Positions 36,171-46,428 of a stretch of 64,000 nucleotides of DNA are shown here, one piece after another. The notes below the pieces were generated by a model. The model did no database searches and was not told the origin of the DNA. It saw only the letters and a program-made list of their open reading frames with translations. The stretch lies in the NCBI RefSeq assembly GCF_001637225.1, contig NZ_LVJI01000024.1, positions 165,444 to 229,443 on the forward strand. Reading direction: 5' to 3'. The first letter of the stretch is position 1. Each line of letters begins with the position of its first letter. This DNA is from Paenibacillus antarcticus. Its GTDB lineage: Bacteria; Bacillota; Bacilli; Paenibacillales; Paenibacillaceae. A program made the translations under genes and the position numbers.

Positions 36171-37998
36171 GTTGTGTGTCTCCTTGTGTGTATGGATAAT
36201 TGCGATGTTCGTCTACCGTTGGTATCTCCCAAATGATCTCAGTTCGGAAACCTCCAAGTGGTGATTTGGTGAAATACAAATAAGAGTTATTTCCAAATTG
36301 GTGAATGATCCGTTGATTGGTATTCCAAAGTCCACAGCCCATTTCTTCCTTCAAAGGTTCTTGCATTTTATGATTTAATGCATCTTCCTGATCTGGATTT
36401 AACCCGGGTCCATCGTCATCGATGAACACTTTGCAATATCCATTAGATATCTCACCACTGATCCTAATTTCGCCTGATGTATACGACTTCGCTACGCCAT
36501 GAATGACGGAGTTCTCGACAATAGGCTGGAGCATCAAGCGCGGTACAGATTGGGTCCTCATTTCCTGAGGAATATCAATATGATAATCAATTCTACCGTT
36601 ACGAAGTTTTTGGATATCTAAATAGTTGATGAGCAGTTGGATTTCTTCCTGTAAGCTAGCTGTTTCTCGTTCCATCCGAGTGGTATAGCGGTAATAAGCG
36701 CTTAAATTGTATGCCATAGATACGACAGCTTCCTCATCCTTCATCTGAGCCATATTAATAATATAACCAAGGCAATTGTAGAGGAAGTGCGGATTTATTT
36801 GTGCTTGCAACTGTTTTAAGGTTGCTTCCCGTGCACGGATTTTCTCATTGAATACGTTCTCAATTAAGTCTTGAATTTGACCTGACATATCATTAAAACG
36901 GTGAAATAGAAACGAGAACTCATTATGGTCTTTTGAATGTAGCCGTACTGAATAGTCTCCACGTTGAACACGCCGTAAACCCTGTACCAGTTTTTTAATA
37001 GGACGTTGAACGTTTCGGTATAACAAAATTGATGCAGAGATACCGACCACAAAAAGTAAAAACATTGAAAAGTAGAACAAATTACGGCTGAACGACATTG
37101 GTCCTAATATCTGATCGAGTGGGACAACGTCTATCAAATGCCAATCCAAATTGGAAGATTTAACAGAACTAACAAAATAAGTGTTACCATCTAACTTCAC
37201 GACATCCTGCGTGGTGTTCTCCGGTGACTTTCCATCCAAATAACGTATCAATTCGCTCGTAAGCTGCTTGTCCGCACTTCGGTTCAGGATCGGGGCATCG
37301 CCTTTGTGATAAAAGAATGGATCACCCTGACCGCCGGCTTTATATGTATCTAGCATATTTTGAATGTTTTCATAACTGAAACTAGCTTCAATCACTATAC
37401 TGCTACCCGACAGTTTACCTTGCTGAGCTAAAGAATCACTATAGAACCAATAAAAGGACTTTAGTTCGTCAGTGGACTGGTTGCTACCGTCACCGTACGT
37501 CCATTGGCCACTTATATTTCTCTTTAAATAATCCTCATCATATTCCGGTGCTTTTTCCGGCGATATATTGTAATTAGAAAGGACATCTTTGTTCTGCTGA
37601 GAATGAACCGCATATTTGGCAGGCCATATATCCATCACTCCGGCCTGAAGTACCATTTTTTCTTGAATCGCATATCGGGTCTGCATTCGATCATAACGAT
37701 CTTCCCAGATTCTGAGTCCGTTGAATTTCTGAACATTCGGATCTTTAGAGAAAACATGGCTGAAATCCTTCATTTGATTCATTCTTGAATCAATTTGGCT
37801 AGATAGAAATGTAAGTTGTTTGGTGTTGGACATCTGCAACTCGTTGCTTACAACATCATACGTGACGTTGTTTGAATACGTATATACGATAATGATAGGT
37901 ATAAATAATACTATAATTAGACAGTTCATTTTAGCAAATAGACTAAACCTCGTTCGAGCCTTTCCTTTAAGAAAAGTAATGCCACCCTGCAATTGCAT
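36145..37998 (-). CDS. Sensor histidine kinase, YesM type
   Basis: 617-residue membrane kinase with a first membrane helix near 22-44, an extracellular Cache-like sensor to about 305, a second helix near 305-328, HAMP, the His_kinase domain with His404 in QINPHFLYNCLGY, and HATPase_c (NSVIHGVAKSY, DDGPGLNPDQ, GCGLWNTNQRI). GGAGGG precedes the ATG. It is paired with the overlapping regulator gene. It is divergent from the sugar permeases at 38142. Confidence 0.93.
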   Translation of the reverse strand: MQLQGGITFLKGKARTRFSLFAKMNCLIIVLFIPIIIVYTYSNNVTYDVVSNELQMSNTKQLTFLSSQIDSRMNQMKDFSHVFSKDPNVQKFNGLRIWEDRYDRMQTRYAIQEKMVLQAGVMDIWPAKYAVHSQQNKDVLSNYNISPEKAPEYDEDYLKRNISGQWTYGDGSNQSTDELKSFYWFYSDSLAQQGKLSGSSIVIEASFSYENIQNMLDTYKAGGQGDPFFYHKGDAPILNRSADKQLTSELIRYLDGKSPENTTQDVVKLDGNTYFVSSVKSSNLDWHLIDVVPLDQILGPMSFSRNLFYFSMFLLFVVGISASILLYRNVQRPIKKLVQGLRRVQRGDYSVRLHSKDHNEFSFLFHRFNDMSGQIQDLIENVFNEKIRAREATLKQLQAQINPHFLYNCLGYIINMAQMKDEEAVVSMAYNLSAYYRYTTRMERETASLQEEIQLLINYLDIQKLRNGRIDYHIDIPQEMRTQSVPRLMLQPIVENSVIHGVAKSYTSGEIRISGEISNGYCKVFIDDDGPGLNPDQEDALNHKMQEPLKEEMGCGLWNTNQRIIHQFGNNSYLYFTKSPLGGFRTEIIWEIPTVDEHRNYPYTQGDTQHANDNSRR

Positions 37999-38059
37999 AA
38001 TTATCCCTCCAGACCGATATCCCCTAACAAAACCATATTAATCCTAACAATGTTATATA

Positions 38060-38074
38060 GTCAGTTCGAATGAC
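38060..38074. promoter_or_regulatory. Palindrome in the kinase-permease intergenic region
   Basis: GTCAGTTCGAATGAC is a 15-bp imperfect inverted repeat with a perfect TTCGAA core and GTCA/TGAC arms. It lies 68 nt before the permease start and 62 nt from the divergent kinase start. Candidate operator only. Confidence 0.3.
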
Positions 38075-38141
38075 ATGCTTGATACTATATATATCAGAGA
38101 TTCTCATGACATACAAAATATTTTTTGAAGGGGAGAGAGCT

Positions 38142-39092
38142 ATGGAAGCGAAAACTGTACAGCCGGTGAACCTTGAAACTAGCCGAACTATAAAGAGAAA
38201 AAAAAGTTATAAGCAACCGTGGGTGCTGCACTTAATGGTATTACCAGCGGCCATTTTAGTATTTATTTTTTCTTATATTCCTATGTCAGGCATCATTATG
38301 GCATTTAAAGATTATAAACCAGCATTAGGAATTATGGATTCTCCTTGGGTCGGTCTGAAACATTTTAGATATATGTTTGAAAATGATTATTTCATGCAAA
38401 TTGCGTGGAATACCTTATTTTTTGCTTGTTCCAAGATGGTTATGAATTTAATTGTTCCATTCCTATTCGCATTATTATTGAATGAAGTGAGGAAGATGGC
38501 ACTCAAAAGAACCATCCAAACGCTGGTCTATTTACCACATTTTCTGTCATGGGTCACTCTTTCAGGAATTTTGATTGATATGCTTGCCCAGACGGGGATC
38601 ATCAACCAGTTGATTTCAAATGTGTTCGGTATTAAGCCGATTTTCTTCTTAGGAGATGGTGCTTGGTTCCGATTTACGATCATCTTTAGTGATGTGTGGA
38701 AGGAATTTGGGTTCAATACAATCATCTTCCTTGCAGCACTCTCGGGTATTAATCCATCGCTATACGAAGCAGCCGAGGTCGATGGAGCGACCCGTTGGAA
38801 GCAAACGATGCATATTACGATCCCTTCCCTTATTCCCATCGCTATCGTTATCGCGACCTTAGCACTAGGTAATGTATTGAACGCGAACTTCGACCAGATC
38901 TTCAACCTATATAGTCCTTTAGTTTATCAACAAGGAGATATTATTGATACATTCGTGTACAGAGAAGGTTTGCTTAGCGGTCAATTCAGCTTTGCAACGG
39001 CAGTCAGTCTAATCAAATCTGTCATTAGTTTAATCTTAATCGTTATATCTTATCGTCTCGCCTATAAATTTGCGGGGTATCGAATATTCTAG
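38142..39092 (+). CDS. Sugar ABC transporter permease (LplB type)
   Basis: 316-residue permease with a basic cytoplasmic N-terminus and about six membrane helices. The EAA loop is SLYEAAEVDGATRWKQTMHITIPSL near residue 215. The longer frame from 38070 is rejected because AGGGGAG at 38129-38135 lies 6 nt before the ATG at 38142. It begins the plus-strand sugar operon with the YtcP-type partner and the enzymes downstream. No ATPase gene is present, so an MsmX-like shared ATPase is expected. Confidence 0.93.
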   Translation: MEAKTVQPVNLETSRTIKRKKSYKQPWVLHLMVLPAAILVFIFSYIPMSGIIMAFKDYKPALGIMDSPWVGLKHFRYMFENDYFMQIAWNTLFFACSKMVMNLIVPFLFALLLNEVRKMALKRTIQTLVYLPHFLSWVTLSGILIDMLAQTGIINQLISNVFGIKPIFFLGDGAWFRFTIIFSDVWKEFGFNTIIFLAALSGINPSLYEAAEVDGATRWKQTMHITIPSLIPIAIVIATLALGNVLNANFDQIFNLYSPLVYQQGDIIDTFVYREGLLSGQFSFATAVSLIKSVISLILIVISYRLAYKFAGYRIF

Positions 39093-39107
39093 AAAGGATG
39101 ACTACTG

Positions 39108-39980
39108 ATGTATCATAAAACGCTGTCTTATAGAATTTTCAGCATATTCAATAATGTATTTTTGACTATAATTTCAGTTCTTTGCTTATTACCGATGTAT
39201 CACTTATTGATGGTATCCATGAGCTCATCTGCCCCTGCGAATGCGGGATTGGTTACATTCTGGCCTATCGGATTCACATTAGAGGCCTATGCACAAACAT
39301 TTAAGAATGCGAATTTCCTTGCATCCTTATGGGTATCTGTACAACGAACAATTATTGGAACAGGACTCGCTTTGATCGTTAACACCATTGCCGCTTATGC
39401 GCTCTCCAAAGAAACTCGTGTATTTCGTGCACGCAATATTTATCTTTGGTATTTTGTCTTTACGATGTTATTCACCGGAGGTCTGATTCCAGGCTATATC
39501 CTTATTCTTAAACTTGGATTGATGAATAATTTGATGGCCCTTATCCTTCCAGGTTTAGTTGCTGTATTTAATATTATTCTACTTCTGAATTTCTTCCGGG
39601 GTGTTCCTAAAGATCTTGAGGAAGCAGCCTTCATCGATGGAGCGGGTCAATTCAGAACCTTCTTTAGTATTTATTTACCACTCTCCATGCCTGTAATTGC
39701 GACGGTTTCGTTGTTTATTATGGTAGGACATTGGAACGCATATTTTGACGGTATGATCTATATGAAAGATGCGGCGAAGCTTCCACTCGCGAGTTTCATG
39801 CAAACGATTATCGTTAAGGCAGATATGTCGAGTCTAGATGCGGCAGCTATTGCTAGTCTATCTCAACGAACCATTCGCGCATCGCAAATCTTTATTAGTG
39901 CGCTGCCAATACTGTTAGTATATCCGTTCCTACAGCGGTTTTTCGTGACAGGTATTGTTGTTGGTGCGGTAAAAGAATAA
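39108..39980 (+). CDS. Sugar ABC transporter permease (YtcP/LplC type)
   Basis: 290-residue partner permease with about six membrane helices. The EAA loop is DLEEAAFIDGAGQFRTFFSIYLPLS near 182, and the C-terminus RFFVTGIVVGAVKE is characteristic. AAAGGA precedes the ATG, 15 nt after the previous gene. Together with LplB and the LipO-like binding protein it forms an oligosaccharide importer. Confidence 0.93.
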   Translation: MYHKTLSYRIFSIFNNVFLTIISVLCLLPMYHLLMVSMSSSAPANAGLVTFWPIGFTLEAYAQTFKNANFLASLWVSVQRTIIGTGLALIVNTIAAYALSKETRVFRARNIYLWYFVFTMLFTGGLIPGYILILKLGLMNNLMALILPGLVAVFNIILLLNFFRGVPKDLEEAAFIDGAGQFRTFFSIYLPLSMPVIATVSLFIMVGHWNAYFDGMIYMKDAAKLPLASFMQTIIVKADMSSLDAAAIASLSQRTIRASQIFISALPILLVYPFLQRFFVTGIVVGAVKE

Positions 39981-40042
39981 ATAAGCAAAGTAAATGTTTC
40001 AAACAAACATATTCGGTTCAGTTAAGCAGGAGGTGACATGAA

Positions 40043-40807
40043 TTGGCTGTGATTCAATGTCAGTTCTTTTCAGAAGTAATAAGTTTATCTATGGGCATTA
40101 ATGTTATTATTCCTCAACAAGCTGCACTTAAGGCTAGTGGTTCTGGCAAACTGCCTGTCTTATATCTGTTGCATGGATTGAGTGCGGATCATACAGATTG
40201 GATAAGACATTCTTTCATTGAACGTTATGCTGAAGATAAAGGAATCGTTGTGGTCATGCCAAGCGTAGGACGCAGCTATTATACAGATATGAAGTATGGC
40301 TCACCTTACTTTACATTTCTAGGTGAAGAACTACCGAAGATTGTAAGAGCGTTATTTCCTATTTCTGAGCGTAGGGAAGATACATTTGTAGCAGGTATGT
40401 CCATGGGCGGTTATGGCGCATTGAAGCTTGCTCTTTCCTTCCCGCAAAGGTATGCGGCTGCTGCAAGTCTGTCTGGCGGATTAGATATTGTCAGTCGCAT
40501 GAACGGTGCTAACAATTTTCAGCCTAATGAATTGATCGCTATTTTTGGGGATGTGGCTGAGTTGAAGGGAAGCACAAATGACTTGTTCTACTTATTAGAT
40601 ACATTGAAAGCCTATAACGGGGATAAGCCTATGTTATATCAAAGTTGCGGAACGGAAGATTTTCTGTATGACAATAATCAGACTTTTAGAAAATATGCAT
40701 TAGATTTGGGGATAGAAGTGACATATGACGAAGGGCCTGGTGAACATGATTGGGATTACTGGGACCCGCAAATTCAGCGTGTATTAGATTGGCTACCGAT
40801 AGAATAA
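40043..40807 (+). CDS. Alpha/beta-hydrolase esterase (esterase D / CE1-like)
   Basis: 254-residue intracellular esterase. The nucleophile is Ser120 in GMSMGGYG, the oxyanion-region motif is LLHGLSADHTDW, and the probable acid and His235 (GPGEHDWDYW) lie toward the C-terminus. The start is TTG at 40043, 6 nt after a perfect AGGAGGTGA; an ATG at 40038 reads into a stop after four codons. It sits between transporter and glycosidase genes, so it may remove acyl groups (acetyl, succinyl) from imported oligosaccharides. S-formylglutathione hydrolase-like activity is an alternative for this fold. Confidence 0.85.
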   Translation: MAVIQCQFFSEVISLSMGINVIIPQQAALKASGSGKLPVLYLLHGLSADHTDWIRHSFIERYAEDKGIVVVMPSVGRSYYTDMKYGSPYFTFLGEELPKIVRALFPISERREDTFVAGMSMGGYGALKLALSFPQRYAAAASLSGGLDIVSRMNGANNFQPNELIAIFGDVAELKGSTNDLFYLLDTLKAYNGDKPMLYQSCGTEDFLYDNNQTFRKYALDLGIEVTYDEGPGEHDWDYWDPQIQRVLDWLPIE

Positions 40808-40842
40808 TTAAGAAACAGACATAACATATGTGGAGGATAATT

Positions 40843-43008
40843 ATGAATAATACACAACTGACCGGACTGCTAGAACAGATGACGCTCGAAGAGAAAATAG
40901 CTCAGATGCTGCAATTGGTAGTATCTTATTTCGTAGAGTCAGAAGTGGATGGTCAGATCACTGGACCGATGGAATCGCTTGGGATTACTGAAGAAACGGT
41001 GAATCAAGTCGGTTCTGCGCTAGGTATTGGTGGAGCAGCTAGAGTGATTCAAGTGCAACAAAACCATATGAAGAATGATAGATTAGGTATTCCGATGTTA
41101 TTCATGGCGGACATCGTCCACGGTTACAAGACGATATTTCCAATACCTCTAGCGATAGGGTGTTCTTGGGATCAGGATTTAGCAGAACAAAGTGCGGCTA
41201 TCGCTGCGAAGGAGTCCGCGGTATCGGGTCTACATGTAACGTTTGCTCCGATGGTTGATCTTGTGCGAGATCCACGTTGGGGACGTGTGATGGAATCCAC
41301 AGGGGAAGACCCTTATTTGAACAGCTTGTTTGCCCGATCATTCGTACGTGGATTCCAAGGAGACGATTTAGCTAGTGATGTTAATCGTGTAGCTGCTTGC
41401 GTGAAGCATTTTGCAGCCTATGGTGCTGGAGAAGGTGGACGAGAATACAACACGGTCGATCTATCTGAGCGACAATTGAGAGAGTATTACTTACCTGCAT
41501 ACAAAGCGGCCTTGGAAGAGGGCTGTGAGCTCGTAATGACATCTTTTAATACGGTCCATGGTTCCCCAGCTACAGGAAATCGGACGTTGATGCGGGATAT
41601 ATTGCGTACGGAATTTGGCTTCGACGGGGTACTTATCTCAGACTGGGGCGCAGTGATTGAGCTCATTGCTCACGGAGTTGCAGAAGATGAAGAGCAAGCG
41701 GCATTCTTAGCCATTCAAGCAGGCGTTGATATTGAAATGATGACTTCTTGTTATGTTAAGTATCTACCGGAACTTGTTAGAAGCGGTAAAGTAGACGAGT
41801 CTCTCATTGATGAAGCAGTACGTCGTATACTTCATTTAAAGAACAAGTTAGGGTTGTTCGAGAATCCTTTACGTGGAGCTGATCCAGAAGCAGAACGAGA
41901 AATCGTATTCTGTGATGAACATAGAGCTGCCTCACGTGAACTTGCGTCCAAATCATGTGTTCTTCTTAAAAATACAAATGTTCTCCCACTTCAATCAGAG
42001 CAACAGATCGCTCTAATTGGTCCGTTCGCGCAGAGTAAAGATATCCTTGGTTCATGGTCATGGACGGGTGCAGAAGAGCATTTCATGAATTTACATGAAG
42101 CTATACAGGGGAGAATAACATCCTCTAAAGTGTTATCTGCAGAAGGTTCAGGTATCGATACGATAACAGAGAAGCAAATACAAGAAGCAGTAGAGATCGC
42201 TCGTCAATCCGATGTTATCGTTCTTGCGTTGGGTGAGAGCTCACTTATGAGCGGAGAAGGCGGAAGTCGTACTGACATTCGTTTACCAGAAGCACAGCTT
42301 CAACTGATTGCTACTTTACGTACATTGGAAAAGCCTATCGTGGTTGTCTTATTTAATGGACGTCCTTTAGACCTTCACGGTGTTGAAGATCAGGTAGATG
42401 CTGTTCTGGAAGCATGGTTCCCAGGAAGTGAGGGGGCTAGCGCGATCACAGACATTCTATATGGTGATGTGAATCCATCAGGCCGTCTATCGATGTCGTT
42501 CCCACAGTCGGTGGGACAGATACCAGTGTACTATAACCATTTCAATACAGGGCGTCCGAAAAAGGAATCCGAACCAGATAATCGCTACGCATCACAATAT
42601 TTAGATAGTCCAAATGAGCCTTTATATCCATTTGGTTATGGATTAAGTTATACGCAATTTAAATACGATGACATGGTACTATCTTCGGAAGAAATGACTT
42701 CTGACCTTCCACTTCAAATTACGACGAAGATCACGAACACTGGCAATATGCCTGGGGAAGAAGTTGTACAACTCTACATTCGTGATATCACAGGTGAGGT
42801 TGTTAGACCGATGAAGGAGCTGAAGGCTTACTCTAAAGTTCTGTTACAGCCGGGTGAATGTATAGAAGTCAGCTTTACAGTGACAGAGGAGCAACTTAAG
42901 TATCATCATTATGATTTAAGTTACACAAGTGATGCTGGTGAGTTTGCCGTGTTTGTAGGGCCGAATAGTCGTGATGCGGTAGAGCGTAGATTTCGTCTTT
43001 TGAAGTAA
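40843..43008 (+). CDS. Beta-glucosidase, GH3
   Basis: 721-residue GH3 enzyme with all three usual domains: the TIM-barrel-like catalytic domain with nucleophile Asp267 in LISDWGA, the alpha/beta sandwich domain (about 375-580), and a C-terminal Fn3-like domain (NTGNMPGEEVVQLYIRD). KHFAAYGAGEGGREYN is the usual substrate-binding motif. There is no signal peptide. An ATG at 40828 is in frame, but GGAGGA lies 5 nt before the ATG at 40843. It is next to the GH94-like phosphorylase, as in Listeria, where the GH3 partner hydrolyses sophorose. Confidence 0.94.
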   Translation: MNNTQLTGLLEQMTLEEKIAQMLQLVVSYFVESEVDGQITGPMESLGITEETVNQVGSALGIGGAARVIQVQQNHMKNDRLGIPMLFMADIVHGYKTIFPIPLAIGCSWDQDLAEQSAAIAAKESAVSGLHVTFAPMVDLVRDPRWGRVMESTGEDPYLNSLFARSFVRGFQGDDLASDVNRVAACVKHFAAYGAGEGGREYNTVDLSERQLREYYLPAYKAALEEGCELVMTSFNTVHGSPATGNRTLMRDILRTEFGFDGVLISDWGAVIELIAHGVAEDEEQAAFLAIQAGVDIEMMTSCYVKYLPELVRSGKVDESLIDEAVRRILHLKNKLGLFENPLRGADPEAEREIVFCDEHRAASRELASKSCVLLKNTNVLPLQSEQQIALIGPFAQSKDILGSWSWTGAEEHFMNLHEAIQGRITSSKVLSAEGSGIDTITEKQIQEAVEIARQSDVIVLALGESSLMSGEGGSRTDIRLPEAQLQLIATLRTLEKPIVVVLFNGRPLDLHGVEDQVDAVLEAWFPGSEGASAITDILYGDVNPSGRLSMSFPQSVGQIPVYYNHFNTGRPKKESEPDNRYASQYLDSPNEPLYPFGYGLSYTQFKYDDMVLSSEEMTSDLPLQITTKITNTGNMPGEEVVQLYIRDITGEVVRPMKELKAYSKVLLQPGECIEVSFTVTEEQLKYHHYDLSYTSDAGEFAVFVGPNSRDAVERRFRLLK

Positions 43009-43066
43009 ACAAGAATTGCAACATAGAATCTATTAAACCTTACAGATAGAGTAGGAGTGAGAAGAT

Positions 43067-46000
43067 ATGGTATGGAAGAATGCCGAACTGTTTACTTTGG
43101 AAGCAGGAAGTCTAATGTTTAAATTCTTGCCAAGTGGAGATTTGTTTCAGGCTACACATGGCAGAACAATGATTAATCAATGGTTATCGAATTCAATCGA
43201 TGGGTCGATGAATAATATATATTTACGATTACATGATGAAGAGGGAATTAAAGCGTACCCTTTGCTCGGAGTTAGGTCTCAGAGTCGTGTTCGTAAGTTT
43301 GATAATCGCGTTGTATTTGAAGGCATCGTTGAAGCTGTCCGTTATCAAGTAATGTTCACACCTACAGAGCAGGGGATATGGTTCTGGGATGTCAAAGTTG
43401 AGGGGCATCATAAGCAAATAGACGTGATTTATGGACAAGATATGGGTAACGCAGATGCAGGTACGGTTCGAAGCAACGAGGCGTACTTATCTCAGTATAT
43501 TGATCACACGGTATTTGAAGATGAACATCATGGATATGTTGTCTGCTCAAGGCAGAATCAACCTCAAGGAGGCGCATTCCCTTACATACAACAGGGGTCT
43601 TTAACGAAGGCTGTTTCCTACTCAACAGATGGGTTTCAATTCTATGGATTGTCCTACAAAGAAACGAATCTACCCGTGTGTTTAACGCAAGATACGTTGG
43701 CGAATGAAGTCTATCAATATGAATTTGCCTATACAGCGCTACAATCGGAACGCATTTCGTTAGATGGAGAAGCTAGATTCGTATTTTATGGACTATGTAA
43801 GGAAGACCATCCAAATGCGATTTCTACATTAGAGTTCGGTGAGGAAGTATCACAGGCACGTAAGGCTGTTGAGATGTTAAGTTTGGACGGTGGAGAACTT
43901 CTAACTCAGGTATCCCTGTTAGCTTCCATAGGAACACCACTACATACGGAGGTTATGAGTGAGGCAGAAATACATCGTTTATTCCCTAATCGCCAACAAG
44001 AGGAGATGGAAGGGGACGACTTGCTCGCTTTCTTCACAGATGGTTATGAACATGTGGTTCTGAAGGAGAAAGAGCTAAGAGTTGAACGTCCTCATGGCCA
44101 TATACTAATGAGTGGCGACAATGTAACGTTGAAGAAACCTGTTATTACAACGACTTCTTATATGTACGGAATATTTAACTCTCAGCTCGTTGTGGGTAAT
44201 ACTAATTTCAATAAAATGACGACCAATGCTAGAAATCCACTTAATATACCGAAAACATCAGGACAGCGTATCTATATCGAGATAGAGGGTACGTATCGAC
44301 TATTGACGATGCCATCCCTATTCGAGATGGGCTTCAACTACGTACGTTGGTATTATAAAATGCAAGATGATCTATTAATCATCACTAACTTTACGACGGT
44401 AGATTCACCAGAAGTTCGATTGAATGTACGTTCAGAACGTGGTGTATCTTATCGTTTCTTAGTGAGTAATCAGATTACAATGAATGTCAATGAATATGAG
44501 GTTGCTTCTCATATGCGGGACCATGGTGATTATCTGTCATTTCATGCAGACGAGAAATCCTTAAGTGCTGATATTTATCCAGACTTGGAGTATCGCATTC
44601 ATGTGACAGGGACAAGCGTGACGGTTTCAGATGAGCGTATGCTCGTGAGTACTGTTGAACCGGGTGAAGCTTCGCTAACTGTGCTTGCGTTAGATGCTAG
44701 CAGTGAATGGACGATGACTTTCCAAGGACTACTGAACGGTGGGGAACTACCTTTAGTAGAGCGACAGGTTGATGAAGAAATAGCACGTTACCGGGAATTC
44801 TTCCGTTCAGTCATGAATGGATTCCATTTGTCAGCAGCGAATGGGGATGAAGAGGAACTGTTTAAAGTAAACGGACTCGCTTGGTGGTATACGCACAATA
44901 TGCTTGTCCACTACTCCGTACCACATGGCCTAGAGCAGTATGGTGGAGCTGCATGGGGAACACGTGATGTCTGCCAAGGACCTGTTGAATATTTCATGGC
45001 GACTCATAAATATGATCAGGTGCGTGCAACGTTGTTAACGATATTCTCTCACCAGTTCGAAGATGATGGCAATTGGCCACAGTGGTTCATGTTCGATAAA
45101 TATACGAAGATTCAACAAGAAGAAAGCCATGGCGATATCATCGTATGGCCGTTGAAGGTACTAGGCGATTATTTGAGTGTTACTCGTGATTACAGCATAT
45201 TGGAACAACAAGTTCCCTATACAAGTAAACATGGATTTGATTTCACAACGCAGACGGCTACAGTATTAGAGCATGCTTATAAGGAAATAGATTATATCAA
45301 GAATCATTTCCTACATGGCACGCACTTATCTTCCTACGGGGATGGCGATTGGGACGATACACTTCAGCCAGCGAATGCGCAATTGAAACAGTATATGGTA
45401 AGCAGTTGGACGGTAGCGCTAACGTATCAGACGTTGAACCAATTCTCACGTGTAATGGAAGCTATTGATCCAACATCAGCGGCAAGTTTACGGAGTCTAG
45501 CTGAGGGAATTCAAAGTGATTTCAACAAATACATGCTAGAGACTGAAGTTATTCCAGGTTTCTTGTATATGGAGAATCCCGAAGAAGTGAAATTATTGGT
45601 TCATCCAAGTGATACGGAGACAGGTATACAATATCGTTTGTTACCGATGACACGAAGTATGATTAGTGAACTGTTGACACCTGAACAAGCGGCGTCGCAT
45701 TATGACATCATCCGTGAACAATTATTTTGTCCAGACGGAGTAAGGTTAATGAATCGTCCTGCACACTATGATGGAGGCGTGAGCACCCACTTTAAACGTG
45801 CTGAACAAGCATCGAATTTCGGACGTGAGATTGGACTGCAATATGTACATGCTCATATTCGTTATGTGGAAGCGATGGCTAAGCTCGGTAAAGAAGATGA
45901 AGTATGGAGCGGGCTTGCTCGAATCAATCCTATAGGGTTGAAGGATGTTGTTCCTAACGCCGAAATACGTCAAAGTAATGCGTATTTCAGTAGCTCCGAT

Positions 46001-46411
46001 GGTAAATTCAACACGCGTTATGATGCGCAAGAGAGATTTGATGAATTACGTAGCGGAGATGTACCTGTGAAAGGTGGCTGGAAGATTTATTCTAGTGGCC
46101 CTGGGATCTATATGAATCAATTGATCTCTAATGCTCTAGGTATCCGCCAAGAGGCAGGGAACTTGATCATTGATCCGGTTCTACCACAGTCGCTCGATGG
46201 CCTACGATTCGACTTCGAATACGCTGGAGCGCCAGTGCAATTCGTGTATCATTTAAATACTGGTGAGAATCGTGTCACTGTAAATGGTCAGGATGTTGCC
46301 ACAGAGACTACGGCGAATCGTTATCGTACCGGTGGATTGCGGATTGATCGGAAAGAATTCGATCGTGTGCGTTCGATGGATGCGAATGTTGTGGAAATAT
46401 ATATAGGTTAG
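43067..46411 (+). CDS. GH94-like oligosaccharide phosphorylase, probable 1,2-beta-oligoglucan phosphorylase
   Basis: 1114-residue enzyme with an N-terminal beta-sandwich region of about 600 residues, then an (alpha/alpha)6 barrel. The barrel carries AAWGTRDVCQGP, HQFEDDGNWPQWF and GDGDWDDTLQP; the acid is one of Asp763-Asp764, corresponding to the WND motif of GH94. Length and layout match the roughly 1100-residue 1,2-beta-oligoglucan phosphorylases of Lachnoclostridium and Listeria, not the shorter cellobiose phosphorylases (about 800). It would release glucose 1-phosphate from sophorooligosaccharides in the cytoplasm. It is the last gene of the operon with transporter, esterase and GH3. Linkage specificity is inferred from length and context. 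Confidence 0.82.
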   Translation: MVWKNAELFTLEAGSLMFKFLPSGDLFQATHGRTMINQWLSNSIDGSMNNIYLRLHDEEGIKAYPLLGVRSQSRVRKFDNRVVFEGIVEAVRYQVMFTPTEQGIWFWDVKVEGHHKQIDVIYGQDMGNADAGTVRSNEAYLSQYIDHTVFEDEHHGYVVCSRQNQPQGGAFPYIQQGSLTKAVSYSTDGFQFYGLSYKETNLPVCLTQDTLANEVYQYEFAYTALQSERISLDGEARFVFYGLCKEDHPNAISTLEFGEEVSQARKAVEMLSLDGGELLTQVSLLASIGTPLHTEVMSEAEIHRLFPNRQQEEMEGDDLLAFFTDGYEHVVLKEKELRVERPHGHILMSGDNVTLKKPVITTTSYMYGIFNSQLVVGNTNFNKMTTNARNPLNIPKTSGQRIYIEIEGTYRLLTMPSLFEMGFNYVRWYYKMQDDLLIITNFTTVDSPEVRLNVRSERGVSYRFLVSNQITMNVNEYEVASHMRDHGDYLSFHADEKSLSADIYPDLEYRIHVTGTSVTVSDERMLVSTVEPGEASLTVLALDASSEWTMTFQGLLNGGELPLVERQVDEEIARYREFFRSVMNGFHLSAANGDEEELFKVNGLAWWYTHNMLVHYSVPHGLEQYGGAAWGTRDVCQGPVEYFMATHKYDQVRATLLTIFSHQFEDDGNWPQWFMFDKYTKIQQEESHGDIIVWPLKVLGDYLSVTRDYSILEQQVPYTSKHGFDFTTQTATVLEHAYKEIDYIKNHFLHGTHLSSYGDGDWDDTLQPANAQLKQYMVSSWTVALTYQTLNQFSRVMEAIDPTSAASLRSLAEGIQSDFNKYMLETEVIPGFLYMENPEEVKLLVHPSDTETGIQYRLLPMTRSMISELLTPEQAASHYDIIREQLFCPDGVRLMNRPAHYDGGVSTHFKRAEQASNFGREIGLQYVHAHIRYVEAMAKLGKEDEVWSGLARINPIGLKDVVPNAEIRQSNAYFSSSDGKFNTRYDAQERFDELRSGDVPVKGGWKIYSSGPGIYMNQLISNALGIRQEAGNLIIDPVLPQSLDGLRFDFEYAGAPVQFVYHLNTGENRVTVNGQDVATETTANRYRTGGLRIDRKEFDRVRSMDANVVEIYIG

Positions 46412-46428
46412 CAAGGTAAGAAGAATTG

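Noticed and set aside
40038..40052. ATG at 40038 as the esterase start
   Set aside because: It reads into a stop after four codons and lies too close to the ribosome site; the TTG at 40043 opens the full gene.
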